Part shown: piece after piece, positions 1 to 7,095 of the stretch
Layout: each line of letters starts with the position of its first letter
How positions within the stretch are numbered: position 1 is the first letter of the stretch
DNA from: Candidatus Segatella papionis
GTDB taxonomy: Bacteria > Bacteroidota > Bacteroidia > Bacteroidales > Bacteroidaceae
Assembly: GCA_002297965.1 (NCBI GenBank)
Contig: DBLF01000006.1
Span: 4,095-14,324 of the forward strand
Reading direction: 5' to 3'
Length of the DNA stretch: 10,230 nt
Program-made: the position numbers and the translations under genes
The notes under the pieces: generated by a model
What the model was told of the DNA's origin: nothing
Seen by the model: only the letters and a program-made list of their open reading frames with translations
Databases searched by the model: none

Positions 1-497
1 CTTGCATCTTGCGTGGCGACAATTCACAGGCTGAGTTCTACAGCGTGGCTGTCACCAACAACTATCAGGAGGCTGATACCGGTACCAAGATGATTCACAT
101 GGGTAAGAACACCAAGAGTACCATCATCTCGAAGGGTATCTCTGCTGGTCATAGCCAGAACTCTTATCGTGGTTTGGTGCGTGCCACATCCAGTGCCGAC
201 AATGCCCGCAACTATAGTTCTTGCGACTCCTTGTTGCTCGGCAGCGATTGTGGAGCACATACCTTCCCATACATGGATGCTCACAACGACACCGCAGTGT
301 TCGAGCATGAGGCAACCACCTCGAAGATTTCGGAAGACCAGCTCTTCTATTGCAATCAGCGAGGCATTCCTACCGAGGAGGCTGTCGGCTTGATTGTCAA
401 TGGTTATGCCAAGGACGTGCTCAACAAGTTGCCTATGGAGTTTGCCGTGGAGGCACAGAAACTCTTGAGCGTATCATTGGAGGGAACCGTAGGATAA
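1..497 (+). CDS. sufB: SufB, Fe-S cluster assembly scaffold (C-terminal part, 5' end outside window)
   Basis: This is the last 164 residues of SufB, the core scaffold of the cytosolic SufBCD complex that builds Fe-S clusters from sulfur delivered by SufS. The frame is open from the left edge (first full codon at 3), so only the 3' third of the gene is present. Recognisable family blocks are CILRGDNSQAEFYSVA at the start, HSQNSYRGL, and a C-terminal FAVEAQKLLSVSLEGTVG. The Cys at 222-224 (in SSCDSLLLG) aligns by my recollection with E. coli SufB Cys405, the proposed cluster/sulfur acceptor at the SufB-SufD interface. The EHE triplet at 303-311 matches the conserved Glu-His-Glu region. The gene is followed 23 bp later by a small ORF rather than directly by sufC. 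Identity is very secure; the numbering comparison is from memory. Confidence 0.96.
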   Translation, partial: CILRGDNSQAEFYSVAVTNNYQEADTGTKMIHMGKNTKSTIISKGISAGHSQNSYRGLVRATSSADNARNYSSCDSLLLGSDCGAHTFPYMDAHNDTAVFEHEATTSKISEDQLFYCNQRGIPTEEAVGLIVNGYAKDVLNKLPMEFAVEAQKLLSVSLEGTVG

Positions 498-520
498 GTC
501 AAAAGAAAGTGAGGTTTGTA

Positions 521-901
521 ATGAGAAAGTATGTATTGTTGTTGTTGATGGTAGTGTACATGAATGTTTCTGGTCAGACTCTTTCTAAGATAAGACCTGT
601 GAACTTTACTGCTCAGCAAGATTCTATCGTAAGGAGTTTTTCTTCTGAGTATAGACCGTTGTACTCTACCAGTGGGCATTTTATAGGTTATTTAAAGCTG
701 GATGTTGCTGTTCCATCTTCTACAACTTCTATTATGCTACAACATAAAAGAATTACGAATTTCTCACGAAACATTATACGTCCGGGTGAATGTAGCTTCT
801 TGGTATTGGATCCTCCTCCTTTGTTTGAACAATGGGGATGGGAAAAGTCACCTACATTCTTCGAGTCGGTATGTGATTTATTAATTGATGCAATTTTATA
901 A
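521..901 (+). CDS. Small secreted protein of unknown function inserted between sufB and sufC
   Basis: This 126-residue protein is not recognised. I chose the ATG at 521 because it gives a clear Sec signal peptide: a basic start (MRKY), the hydrophobic run VLLLLMVVYMNV and a plausible SPase I site VSG/Q after residue 18. The frame is open further upstream, but that stretch overlaps sufB. The mature part is about 108 residues with no transmembrane helix, two cysteines (residues 91 and 118), a DPPPLFEQWGW patch and a hydrophobic C-terminus. There is no lipobox cysteine. It lies 23 bp after sufB and 5 bp before sufC on the same strand, so it is probably co-transcribed. An exported protein has no known role in cytosolic cluster assembly. 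Its codons (AGA, TTA, ATA, many T-ending) and base composition look AT-richer than the flanking suf genes, which suggests a later insertion. The real function is unknown. Confidence 0.72.
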   Translation: MRKYVLLLLMVVYMNVSGQTLSKIRPVNFTAQQDSIVRSFSSEYRPLYSTSGHFIGYLKLDVAVPSSTTSIMLQHKRITNFSRNIIRPGECSFLVLDPPPLFEQWGWEKSPTFFESVCDLLIDAIL

Positions 902-906
902 CAAAT

Positions 907-1665
907 ATGTTAGAGGTAAAGAATCTGCATGCTACTATTGCAGGCAAAGAAATATTGAAAGGTATCAACCTGACCATTAAGGATGGTGAGATACACGCTA
1001 TTATGGGGCCTAATGGTTCCGGTAAGTCAACCTTGAGCGCAGTGCTCACAGGTAACCCTCTCTATACAGTGACAGAGGGTGAAGCCATCTTCAACGGCAA
1101 GAACCTTCTGGAGATGAAGCCTGAGGATCGTGCTCGTGAGGGCTTGTTCCTCTCGTTCCAGTATCCAGTGGAGATTCCTGGTGTGAGCATGACCAACTTC
1201 ATGCGTGCGGCTATCAACGCCAAGCGCGAGTATCAGGGTTTGGAGCCATTGAACACAAGTGAGTTTATGAAACTGATGCGTGAGAAGCGTGAGCTTGTAG
1301 AACTCGACAGCAAGTTGGCTCGTCGTTCTGTGAACGAAGGTTTCTCCGGTGGTGAGAAAAAACGCAACGAGATTTTCCAAATGGCGATGTTGGAGCCAAA
1401 GCTCTCCATCCTCGATGAGACCGACTCTGGTCTTGATGTGGATGCCATGCGCATCGTGGCTGAAGGTGTGAACAAGATGCACACCGATAAGACTTCAGCC
1501 ATCGTTATTACCCACTACGAGCGTTTGCTCGACATGATCAAGCCTAATGTAGTACACGTACTCTATAAGGGTAGAATCGTGAAAACCGCAGGTCCAGAGC
1601 TTGCCAAGGAGATTGAGGCTCGTGGTTACGACTGGATCAAGGCTGAAGTAGATGGAAAGGAATAA
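907..1665 (+). CDS. sufC: SufC, ATPase of the SufBCD Fe-S assembly complex
   Basis: This is a 252-residue ABC-type ATPase that binds SufB and SufD and drives conformational changes during cluster assembly; it is soluble and not a transporter. The visible motifs are in order: Walker A GPNGSGKST at residues 34-42, Q-loop FQYP with Q85, signature FSGGEKKRNE from residue 146, Walker B LSILDE at 166-171 with the following DSGLDVDA, and the H-loop histidine H203 in ITHYERLL. The length fits the family (about 250). The start at 907 begins the usual MLEVKNLHA. No strong Shine-Dalgarno sequence is present, which is normal for Bacteroidota. The stop lies 3 bp before the sufD start, so translation is probably coupled. 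Confidence 0.97.
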   Translation: MLEVKNLHATIAGKEILKGINLTIKDGEIHAIMGPNGSGKSTLSAVLTGNPLYTVTEGEAIFNGKNLLEMKPEDRAREGLFLSFQYPVEIPGVSMTNFMRAAINAKREYQGLEPLNTSEFMKLMREKRELVELDSKLARRSVNEGFSGGEKKRNEIFQMAMLEPKLSILDETDSGLDVDAMRIVAEGVNKMHTDKTSAIVITHYERLLDMIKPNVVHVLYKGRIVKTAGPELAKEIEARGYDWIKAEVDGKE

Positions 1666-1668
1666 ATC

Positions 1669-3012
1669 ATGAATGCAGAGAAACAATATTTAGAATTGTA
1701 TCAGTCTTCTTCGAGAATGATCAAGAAGAACAGTGCTGAGGCTCTCAATGCAGTGCGTGATGCTGCATTCGAGGACTTCCGTCGCTTGGGCTTCCCTTCT
1801 CGCAAGGTGGAGCGATACAAATATACCGATATGAGCGCCATCTTCGAGCCAGACTATGGCTTGAACTTGAAGCGTCTCGATATTCCTGTGGATCCATACG
1901 AGGCTTTCCGTTGCGACGTGCCTAATCTGAGCACTTCGCTCTACTTTGTGGTGAACGATGCTTTCTACAGCAAGGCTCTTCCTAAGGTGGACCTCCCAGA
2001 GGGTGTCATCGTTGATTCTTTGAGTAAGGTAGCCGCAGAAAAGCCCGAATTCATCGAGAAATATTACGGTAAAATCGCCAAAACCGATGAGGATAGCATT
2101 ACCGCACTGAATACGATGTTGGCGCAGGATGGCTTGCTCATCTATGTTCCTAAGAACGTAAAGGTGGAGCGTACCATCCAGGTCATCAATATTCTTCGTT
2201 CGGATGTTGATTTGATGGTGAACCGTCGTGTGCTCATCGTCTTGGAGCAGGGAGCAGAAGCAAAGTTCCTCTTCTGTGACCATGCAGCCGACGACAAGAA
2301 CTTCCTCGCCACTCAGGTTATCGAGGCTTTCGTAGGCGAGAATGCCAGTCTTGACCTCTATTGCTTGGAGGAGACCCACATCAAGAATCGCCGTGTAAGC
2401 AATGTCTATATCGAGCAGCAGGCTAACAGCCGTGTCAACCATAATGTAATAACTCTTCATAATGGTATTACTCGCAATCGCCTTGACCTCGTGTTCAAGG
2501 GCGAGGGAGCTGAGTGCTTCTTGAATGGTTGTGTTATCGCCGACAAGAACCAGGTGGTAGATAACAATACGCTCATCGATCATCAGGTAGGTCATTGCAC
2601 CAGCAACGAACTTTACAAGTATGTGCTCGATGATGAAGCTCGTGGCGCTTTCGCTGGTCGCGTGTTGGTTCGCCATGGTGCCCAGAAGACCACTTCTCAG
2701 GAAACCAACCAGAACCTTTGCGCTACCAAGACCGCCCGTATGTTCACCCAGCCTATGCTGGAGATTTATGCCGATGATGTGAAGTGTGCGCATGGTAGTA
2801 CGATAGGTCAGCTCAACGATGCTGCTCTTTTCTATATGCAGCAGCGTGGCGTGAGCCGTGAAGAGGCAAAGTTGCTCCTCCAGTTCGCATTTATCAATGA
2901 AGTCATCGACAAGATGGAGTTGGAGCCATTGCGCGACCGTCTCCATCACTTGGTCGAGAAACGCTTCCGTGGCGAGTTGAACAAGTGTGAGGGCTGCAAA
3001 CTCTGCAAGTAA
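1669..3012 (+). CDS. sufD: SufD, Fe-S cluster assembly scaffold partner
   Basis: This 447-residue SufD is the SufB paralogue that pairs with SufB on a SufC dimer. The C-terminal core matches the family: ETNQNLCATKTARMFTQP, then LEIYADDVKCAHGSTIGQL, with H375 corresponding by my recollection to the interface histidine H360 of E. coli SufD, then ALFYMQQRGVSREEAKLLL. The N-terminal part has the SufD-type helical region with FRRLGFPSRKVERYKYTD. The protein ends in a cysteine tail, CEGCKLCK (C440, C443, C446), a C-x2-C-x2-C pattern not found in E. coli SufD. The last codons and the stop lie inside the first copy of a 23-bp tandem repeat. The start is the ATG 3 bp after sufC. Confidence 0.96.
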   Translation: MNAEKQYLELYQSSSRMIKKNSAEALNAVRDAAFEDFRRLGFPSRKVERYKYTDMSAIFEPDYGLNLKRLDIPVDPYEAFRCDVPNLSTSLYFVVNDAFYSKALPKVDLPEGVIVDSLSKVAAEKPEFIEKYYGKIAKTDEDSITALNTMLAQDGLLIYVPKNVKVERTIQVINILRSDVDLMVNRRVLIVLEQGAEAKFLFCDHAADDKNFLATQVIEAFVGENASLDLYCLEETHIKNRRVSNVYIEQQANSRVNHNVITLHNGITRNRLDLVFKGEGAECFLNGCVIADKNQVVDNNTLIDHQVGHCTSNELYKYVLDDEARGAFAGRVLVRHGAQKTTSQETNQNLCATKTARMFTQPMLEIYADDVKCAHGSTIGQLNDAALFYMQQRGVSREEAKLLLQFAFINEVIDKMELEPLRDRLHHLVEKRFRGELNKCEGCKLCK

Positions 3013-3050
3013 CAGGTTGCAAACTCTGCAAGTAATAGGTTACAAACTTA
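2992..3050 (+). repeat. 23-bp tandem repeat, about 2.6 copies, across the sufD stop
   Basis: Units lie at 2992-3014, 3015-3037 and 3038-3050 (partial). The 18-base core TGCAAACTCTGCAAGTAA is identical at 2995-3012 and 3018-3035, and a decayed third copy begins TACAAACTTA at 3041. The first unit encodes the C-terminal CKLCK and stop of SufD. The later units are out of frame and non-coding. The sequence shows this directly; the likely cause is slippage or local tandem duplication. Confidence 0.9.
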
Positions 3051-3075
3051 GTGTAAGGTAAAGCTTTTCTAAAAT

Positions 3076-3165
3076 AGGCTGAAAGCCTTAAAGCACATAG
3101 CCCAGGGCAACACCCTGGGTTTATGATATGAATGGGTTTAACGCCCTGAAAGGGCAAAAGCATAA
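3076..3165. repeat. Intergenic palindromic repeat element of the 'ALKGQ' type (three hairpins)
   Basis: Three short inverted repeats sit in a row: AGGCT-GAA-AGCCT at 3076-3088, CCCAGGG-CAACA-CCCTGGG at 3101-3119, and GCCCT-GAA-AGGGC at 3143-3155. The outer two share a GAA triloop. Read on the plus strand, the right part spells NGFNALKGQKHN, a string I recognise from dispersed intergenic repeats common in Bacteroidota genomes. I treat it as a REP-like repeat, not a coding sequence. It occupies most of the sufD-sufS gap and could act as an mRNA stability element or a partial terminator. Copy number cannot be judged from one window. Confidence 0.65.
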
Positions 3166-3175
3166 TATAATTAAT

Positions 3176-4392
3176 ATGTATGACATTAATCAAGTAAGAG
3201 CGGATTTCCCGATTTTATCGAGAACTGTATATGATAAGCCGTTGGTTTACCTCGATAATGCGGCAACCACACAGAAGCCGATGTGTGTGCTGGATGCCAT
3301 GCGCAACGAGTATCTCAATGTGAATGCCAACGTGCATCGTGGTGTACATTACCTCTCCCAGCAGGCAACCGATCTTCATGAGGCTGCCCGCGAGACCGTA
3401 CGTAAGTTTATCAATGCCCCTAAGGTTGAGGAAATCATCTTTACCCGTGGTACTACAGAGAGCCTGAATCTCGTGGTTTCATCGTTCTGCGACGAGTTTA
3501 TGAGCGAGGGCGACGAGGTGATTATCTCTACGATGGAGCATCACTCCAATATCGTGCCTTGGCAGTTGCAGGCAGCCAGGAAAGGTATCGCCATCCGTGT
3601 CATTCCAATCAATGATAAGGGAGAGATAAACCTCGATGAATTCGCCAATTTATTCACAGAGCGCACCAAAATCGTGAGCATCGCCCAGGTAAGCAATGTA
3701 CTTGGTACGGTGAATCCGGTAAAGGAGATGATCAAGATTGCCCACGAGCACGATGTGCCAGTGATGGTGGATGGAGCGCAGAGCACTCCTCACTTCAAGG
3801 TGGATGTGCAAGACTTGGATTGTGATTTCTTCGCTTTCAGCGGTCATAAGATATATGGTCCTACTGGTATCGGTGTGCTTTATGGCAAGGAGAGAATGGC
3901 TCGACCGAATGCCTCCTTATCAGGGAGGTGGCGAGATGATAGAGAGCGTTACCTTCGAGAAGACCACTTTCGAGAAGTTGCCATTCAAGTTTGAGGCAGG
4001 TACCCCTGATTACGTGGCAACCCATGGTCTTGCCAAGGCTATCGATTATGTCTCAGCTCTCGGCATGGATAATATCGCTCAGCATGAGCAGGAACTTGAC
4101 CAAATACTGCATGGAACAGATGCGTACTATTGATGGAATCAGACTTTTTGGTGAGCAAGAAGGCAAGGATGCAGTAGTAAGCTTCCTCGTAGGCGATATT
4201 CACCACATGGATATGGGTACGTTGCTCGACCGTCTCGGTATTGCTGTTCGTACAGGTCATCACTGTGCTCAGCCATTGATGGAGCGTTATCATATTCTCG
4301 GTACCGTGCGTGCCAGCTTCGCCCTTTATAATACAAAGGAAGAAGTGGATGCACTGGTTGCAGGGGTTAAGCGCGTGGCACAAATGTTCTAG
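3176..4392 (+). pseudogene. sufS: SufS-type cysteine desulfurase, reading frame broken by two +1 frameshifts
   Basis: This gene encodes a class V aminotransferase-fold, PLP-dependent cysteine desulfurase that takes sulfur from L-cysteine for SufBCD. I start at the ATG at 3176 (MYDINQVRADFPIL), since an earlier in-frame ATG lies in the repeat element. Segment 1 (to about 3892) holds LVYLDNAATTQKP, the TMEHHSNIVPW block and the PLP lysine K225 in FSGHKIYGPTG. Segment 2 (about 3894-4097, next frame) holds PPYQGGGEMIESVTFEKTTF and FKFEAGTPDY. Segment 3 (about 4099-4392, third frame) holds the catalytic cysteine in RTGHHCAQPLM (codon 4264-4266). Removing one base near 3893 and one near 4095-4098 restores a 404-residue protein of normal family length. 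As written, segment 1 stops at 3994. Either the gene is broken or the sequence has two errors; the rest of the coding sequence is well conserved. Confidence 0.9.
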
Positions 4393-4407
4393 AATAATAA
4401 TAGTTAG

Positions 4408-4462
4408 TAATAGCGATGAATTCGTATGAAATGAAGAAAAATATGCGATTTCATCGCTATTA
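4408..4462. terminator. 13-bp perfect inverted repeat between sufS and rnhB, possible terminator
   Basis: TAATAGCGATGAA at 4408-4420 is the exact reverse complement of 4450-4462. The 29-base spacer can pair further (for example CGTAT against ATGCG with wobble), giving a long stem. It lies 15 bp after the sufS stop and 20 bp before the rnhB start. There is no clean T-run, so it may be a terminator, a processing site or an RNA stabiliser. Confidence 0.5.
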
Positions 4463-4482
4463 TTGTTTAAATATAATAGGTT

Positions 4483-5091
4483 ATGTTAGAATCTCATTAT
4501 TATAAGGATATGGTTGAGGCTGGCTGTGATGAGGCTGGCAGGGGATGTTTGGCAGGTAGTGTTTATGCTGCCGCCGTTATTTTGCCTCCTAACTATCAGA
4601 ATCCCGATCTCAATGATAGCAAGAAACTCACAGATAAGAAACGCAAGGCTTTACGTGAGCAGATAGAGCGTGATGCTGTGGCTTGGGCTGTGGGCGTGGT
4701 TACACCCGAGGAGATAGACAAGATAAATATCTTGAATGCTAGCTTCCTGGCGATGCATCGTGCCCTGGACCAATTGAAGGTGCGCCCCGAGGCAATCATC
4801 GTGGATGGCAATCGCTTCAACCCTTACAAGGACTTGCCTTATACCACCATCGTCAAAGGAGACGGAAAGTATATGGCGATAGCGGCTGCAAGCATCTTAG
4901 CCAAGACTTATCGTGATGATTATATGGATGCCCTTGCCGAGGAATACCCACAGTACGACTGGAAGAGTAACAAGGGTTATCCTACGAAGAAGCATCGTGC
5001 CGCCATCAAGGAGTTTGGCGTGACACCTTATCATCGTATGAGCTATAATCTCTTAGGCTCAGGCGAGCTATCGCTTGACTTTAAAGACTGA
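4483..5091 (+). CDS. rnhB: Ribonuclease HII
   Basis: This 202-residue cytosolic endonuclease cuts the RNA strand of RNA-DNA hybrids and starts removal of single ribonucleotides from DNA. The N-terminal catalytic motif EAGCDEAGRGCLAG carries D16 and E17. The third acidic residue is D108 in IIVDGNRF, and the fourth is probably D145 in ILAKTYRDDY. The NDSKKLTDKKR block and the C-terminal YDWKSNKGYPTKKHR block are typical of the family. Many homologues have Pro where this one has Cys in GRGCLAG. The length is normal. The start at 4483 lies 90 bp after sufS, with the inverted repeat between them, and I see no convincing promoter there. The gene ends 110 bp before a strong terminator. Confidence 0.96.
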   Translation: MLESHYYKDMVEAGCDEAGRGCLAGSVYAAAVILPPNYQNPDLNDSKKLTDKKRKALREQIERDAVAWAVGVVTPEEIDKINILNASFLAMHRALDQLKVRPEAIIVDGNRFNPYKDLPYTTIVKGDGKYMAIAAASILAKTYRDDYMDALAEEYPQYDWKSNKGYPTKKHRAAIKEFGVTPYHRMSYNLLGSGELSLDFKD

Positions 5092-5145
5092 ATAGGTGGG
5101 CTTTGAATAAAGGCTTGATATACTTAATCTATTATGCCAATATCA

Positions 5146-5189
5146 ATAGAAGTCTTTGGATGTTATGATAGAAGTCTTTGAAAGATATA
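5146..5189 (+). repeat. Pair of 13-bp direct repeats, 22 bp apart
   Basis: ATAGAAGTCTTTG occurs at 5146-5158 and again at 5168-5180, downstream of the rnhB stop. The 9 bases after each copy differ. It may be a duplicated binding site or a slippage product; no function is apparent. Confidence 0.6.
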
Positions 5190-5201
5190 GTTAAAATAGG
5201 T

Positions 5202-5238
5202 GGAAAAGGCTGTTAGAGTTGTTCTAACAGCCTTTTCC
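5202..5238. terminator. Strong bidirectional terminator between rnhB and the GH28 gene
   Basis: A perfect 16-bp stem pairs 5202-5217 with 5223-5238 around the 5-base loop GTTGT. The stem starts with an A-run and ends with a T-run (AAAAGG...CCTTTT), so it can terminate transcripts from both sides. This suits its place between two convergent genes. Confidence 0.88.
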
Positions 5239-5246
5239 TTTAAGCG

Positions 5247-5334
5247 CACATCAGCTGTTGTGCGCTTGCACATCAGCTGATATGCGCTCGCATAACACGT
5301 GTTGTGCGCTCGTCCATCGCTTGATGTGCGCTTA
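5247..5334. repeat. Array of four 22-bp units with palindromic cores
   Basis: The four units lie at 5247-5268, 5269-5290, 5291-5312 and 5313-5334, exactly 22 bp each. All end in a conserved TGCGCT followed by TG, CG, CG or TA. The 12-base first halves vary, but three have palindromic centres: CAGCTG, ATCAGCTGAT and AACACGTGTT; the fourth is imperfect (ATCGCTTGAT). Unit 1 with its flank forms AGCGCACA...TGTGCGCT, an 8-bp stem plus core. The array lies in the 3' flank of the GH28 gene, next to the terminator. It has no open frame and no spacers, so it is not a CRISPR. Confidence 0.85.
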
Positions 5335-5341
5335 TTGAATG

Positions 5342-6919
5342 CTAGAAGTCGAGAGTAATGCCTTTCTCGTCTATCTTCTTGTATTTCTTTCCGTTTACAG
5401 AGACATACTTTGAGTTCTTTGCGTCAAAGGTATGGGTCTTGGCGGAAACCTTGATGTTTTCGAGCGTTACACCTTCTGTGCGGTTGATAACGATGCCTTG
5501 CTGGGCATTGTTCACCTTCATGTCCTTGATGTGGATGTTCTGCACAGGCATCTCAGGCAAGCCATTGAAATAGGCTGCACGACGGGCACCACGACAGATA
5601 ACGTGGTTGATGTCGATGTTGCGGAAGGCTGGGGTCGTCTCGTCCACCTTCTTCATATCTACCACCTGTTGCTTCTTTTGGTCGCCGTCATTGAGTACCT
5701 CGACAGCAGACTTGCCGCCATAGTAGAGGTCGAAGGTGATAACATCGGTCTGGATGTCGAACATGGACATGTCCTTGATGTAGATGTTTTCCACTACGCC
5801 GCCTCTTCCACGGGCGCTCTTGAAGCGCAAGCCCACGTCGGTGCCGAGGAACTGGCAATCGCGAACCATAACATTCTTCACGCCACCGCTCATCTCGCTG
5901 CCTACCACGAAACCGCCATGCCCCTTGAATACGGTGCAGCCGTCCACGATGACATTCTCGCAAGGCACGCCACGCTTTCTGCCATCGGCGTCCTTGCCGC
6001 TCTTGATGCAGATGCCATCATCGCCCACGTCGAAGGTGGAGTTGACGATGAGGGAGTTCTTGCATGATTCCAAGTCCAGTCCATCACCATTCTGGGCGTA
6101 AGATGGGTTTCGCACCAGGACATCCTCGATGAGTACGTTCTCGCACATCAGTGGGTGGATGTTCCAGGCTGGGGAGTTTTGAAAGATGACCCCGTTGAGC
6201 CAAACGTTCTTGCAGCTGATGAGGCTGACCATGACAGGGCGGAGATAATCCTTCACCTCGTTCCAGCCTTCCTCGGTAGTGATGCCAAGGGGCACGTTCA
6301 TGCCAGCTCCCTTTTCATCGGCTTTGAGTGCCGCCTCTGAAGGGAACCAGTAGTCTGGGCGCTTGAAGGCACCGCCACGCGAAGTGATCTCTTTCCATTG
6401 TGCGGAGGTAACCTTGGCTTTCTTCAGAGGTCGCCAGTACTCACCGTTGCCATCGATGGCACCTTGACCGGTGATGGCTACATTCTCTAGGTTCCTACCG
6501 GAGATGGGAGATTGGCAGCGACGAGTGTCAAGTCCCTCGAAAGAAGTCTCTACGAGAGGGTATAGGTTGACATCGGCAGAGAAGAGGATGATGCCGCCCT
6601 TCTCGATATGGAGGTTGATATTACTCTTCAAGGTGATAGGTCCGGTGAACCAAACACCCTGTGGCACGATGAGCTTGCCACCACCTTTTTGGCTCAAGGC
6701 ATCGATAGCCTTGCGGAAAGCGTCAGTGCAAAGTGTGGAGCCATCGCCCACGGCGCCGAAGTCCTTGAGGTTGACCTCGTTGTTAGGGAACTGAGGACGA
6801 GTAACCTTTTCCATCTGGAACGGTAAGTTCGCATAGAGGGCATCGTACTTATCTGTATCTGCCGCCTGTGCTCCGAGAGCCAACAGGCAAGCGCATACAA
6901 AACTAAAGATTTTCTTCAT
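5342..6919 (-). CDS. Secreted glycoside hydrolase family 28 protein (polygalacturonase-like pectinase)
   Basis: The protein has 525 residues. GH28 enzymes are right-handed beta-helix proteins that hydrolyse alpha-1,4-galacturonosidic bonds in pectin, by endo or exo action. The start at 6919 gives a signal peptide, MKKIFSFVCACLLALGAQA/A; the frame stays open upstream, but that part runs into promoter and tRNA sequence. N-terminal VNLKDFGAVGDGSTLCTDAF is the usual pectate-lyase-superfamily opening. Catalytic blocks are NGDGLD with D279 and D282, GDDGICIKSG with D300 and D301, GHGGFVVGSE with H334, and RFKS with R365 and K367, matching the NTD/DD/GHG/RIK pattern of GH28. It probably acts in the periplasm or at the cell surface. 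Exo- or endo-action and the exact substrate cannot be told from the sequence. No SusC/SusD genes adjoin it, so it seems to stand alone. Confidence 0.93.
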   Translation of the reverse strand: MKKIFSFVCACLLALGAQAADTDKYDALYANLPFQMEKVTRPQFPNNEVNLKDFGAVGDGSTLCTDAFRKAIDALSQKGGGKLIVPQGVWFTGPITLKSNINLHIEKGGIILFSADVNLYPLVETSFEGLDTRRCQSPISGRNLENVAITGQGAIDGNGEYWRPLKKAKVTSAQWKEITSRGGAFKRPDYWFPSEAALKADEKGAGMNVPLGITTEEGWNEVKDYLRPVMVSLISCKNVWLNGVIFQNSPAWNIHPLMCENVLIEDVLVRNPSYAQNGDGLDLESCKNSLIVNSTFDVGDDGICIKSGKDADGRKRGVPCENVIVDGCTVFKGHGGFVVGSEMSGGVKNVMVRDCQFLGTDVGLRFKSARGRGGVVENIYIKDMSMFDIQTDVITFDLYYGGKSAVEVLNDGDQKKQQVVDMKKVDETTPAFRNIDINHVICRGARRAAYFNGLPEMPVQNIHIKDMKVNNAQQGIVINRTEGVTLENIKVSAKTHTFDAKNSKYVSVNGKKYKKIDEKGITLDF

Positions 6920-7034
6920 TGAATATTTTGTTTTTTTATGTTTTAAATAAGAGTTGTTTTGTTTTTGGTTTATGAGCTTCGCTCGAAACGTTTGTAGTCC
7001 CCTGACCAGGACTGCTCGTGATATTTTGATGGTA

Positions 7035-7066
7035 CAAATATAAGCATAATATCCTATATTTCCAAA
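7035..7066 (-). promoter_or_regulatory. Bacteroidota-type promoter for the GH28 gene
   Basis: On the minus strand TTTG (7066-7063) is followed after 20 bases by TATATTTG (7042-7035), an exact match to the TAnnTTTG -7 element with the -33 box. Transcription would start near 7029, giving a leader of about 110 nt before the ATG at 6919. That leader contains short inverted repeats (GAGC-GAA-GCTC near 6974-6984, and a stem around 7000-7013) that may affect stability or translation. Confidence 0.75.
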
Positions 7067-7095
7067 AATAAGGGGAGATATTATTCTAAAAACAT

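Noticed and set aside
350..520. Upstream extension of the small secreted protein into sufB
   Set aside because: The extension overlaps the conserved sufB coding end in another frame; the signal peptide begins cleanly at the ATG at 521.
1690..2949. Long open frame (about 419 codons) on the minus strand opposite sufD
   Set aside because: It is wholly antisense to the secure sufD gene, and its length follows from sufD's codon pattern. It has no family motifs and an unusual composition rich in H, I, L and V runs.
3880..4107. Programmed ribosomal frameshifting to explain sufS
   Set aside because: Two shifts would be needed, no slippery heptamer or stop-linked shift site is evident at either place, and the family has no such mechanism that I know of.
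5247..5334. CRISPR array
   Set aside because: The units are contiguous 22-bp repeats with no unique spacers, and no cas genes are nearby.
5432..6067. Open frame of about 211 codons on the plus strand opposite the GH28 gene
   Set aside because: It is a shadow of the GH28 coding strand; its low-complexity D/V/H/A composition is typical of an antisense frame.
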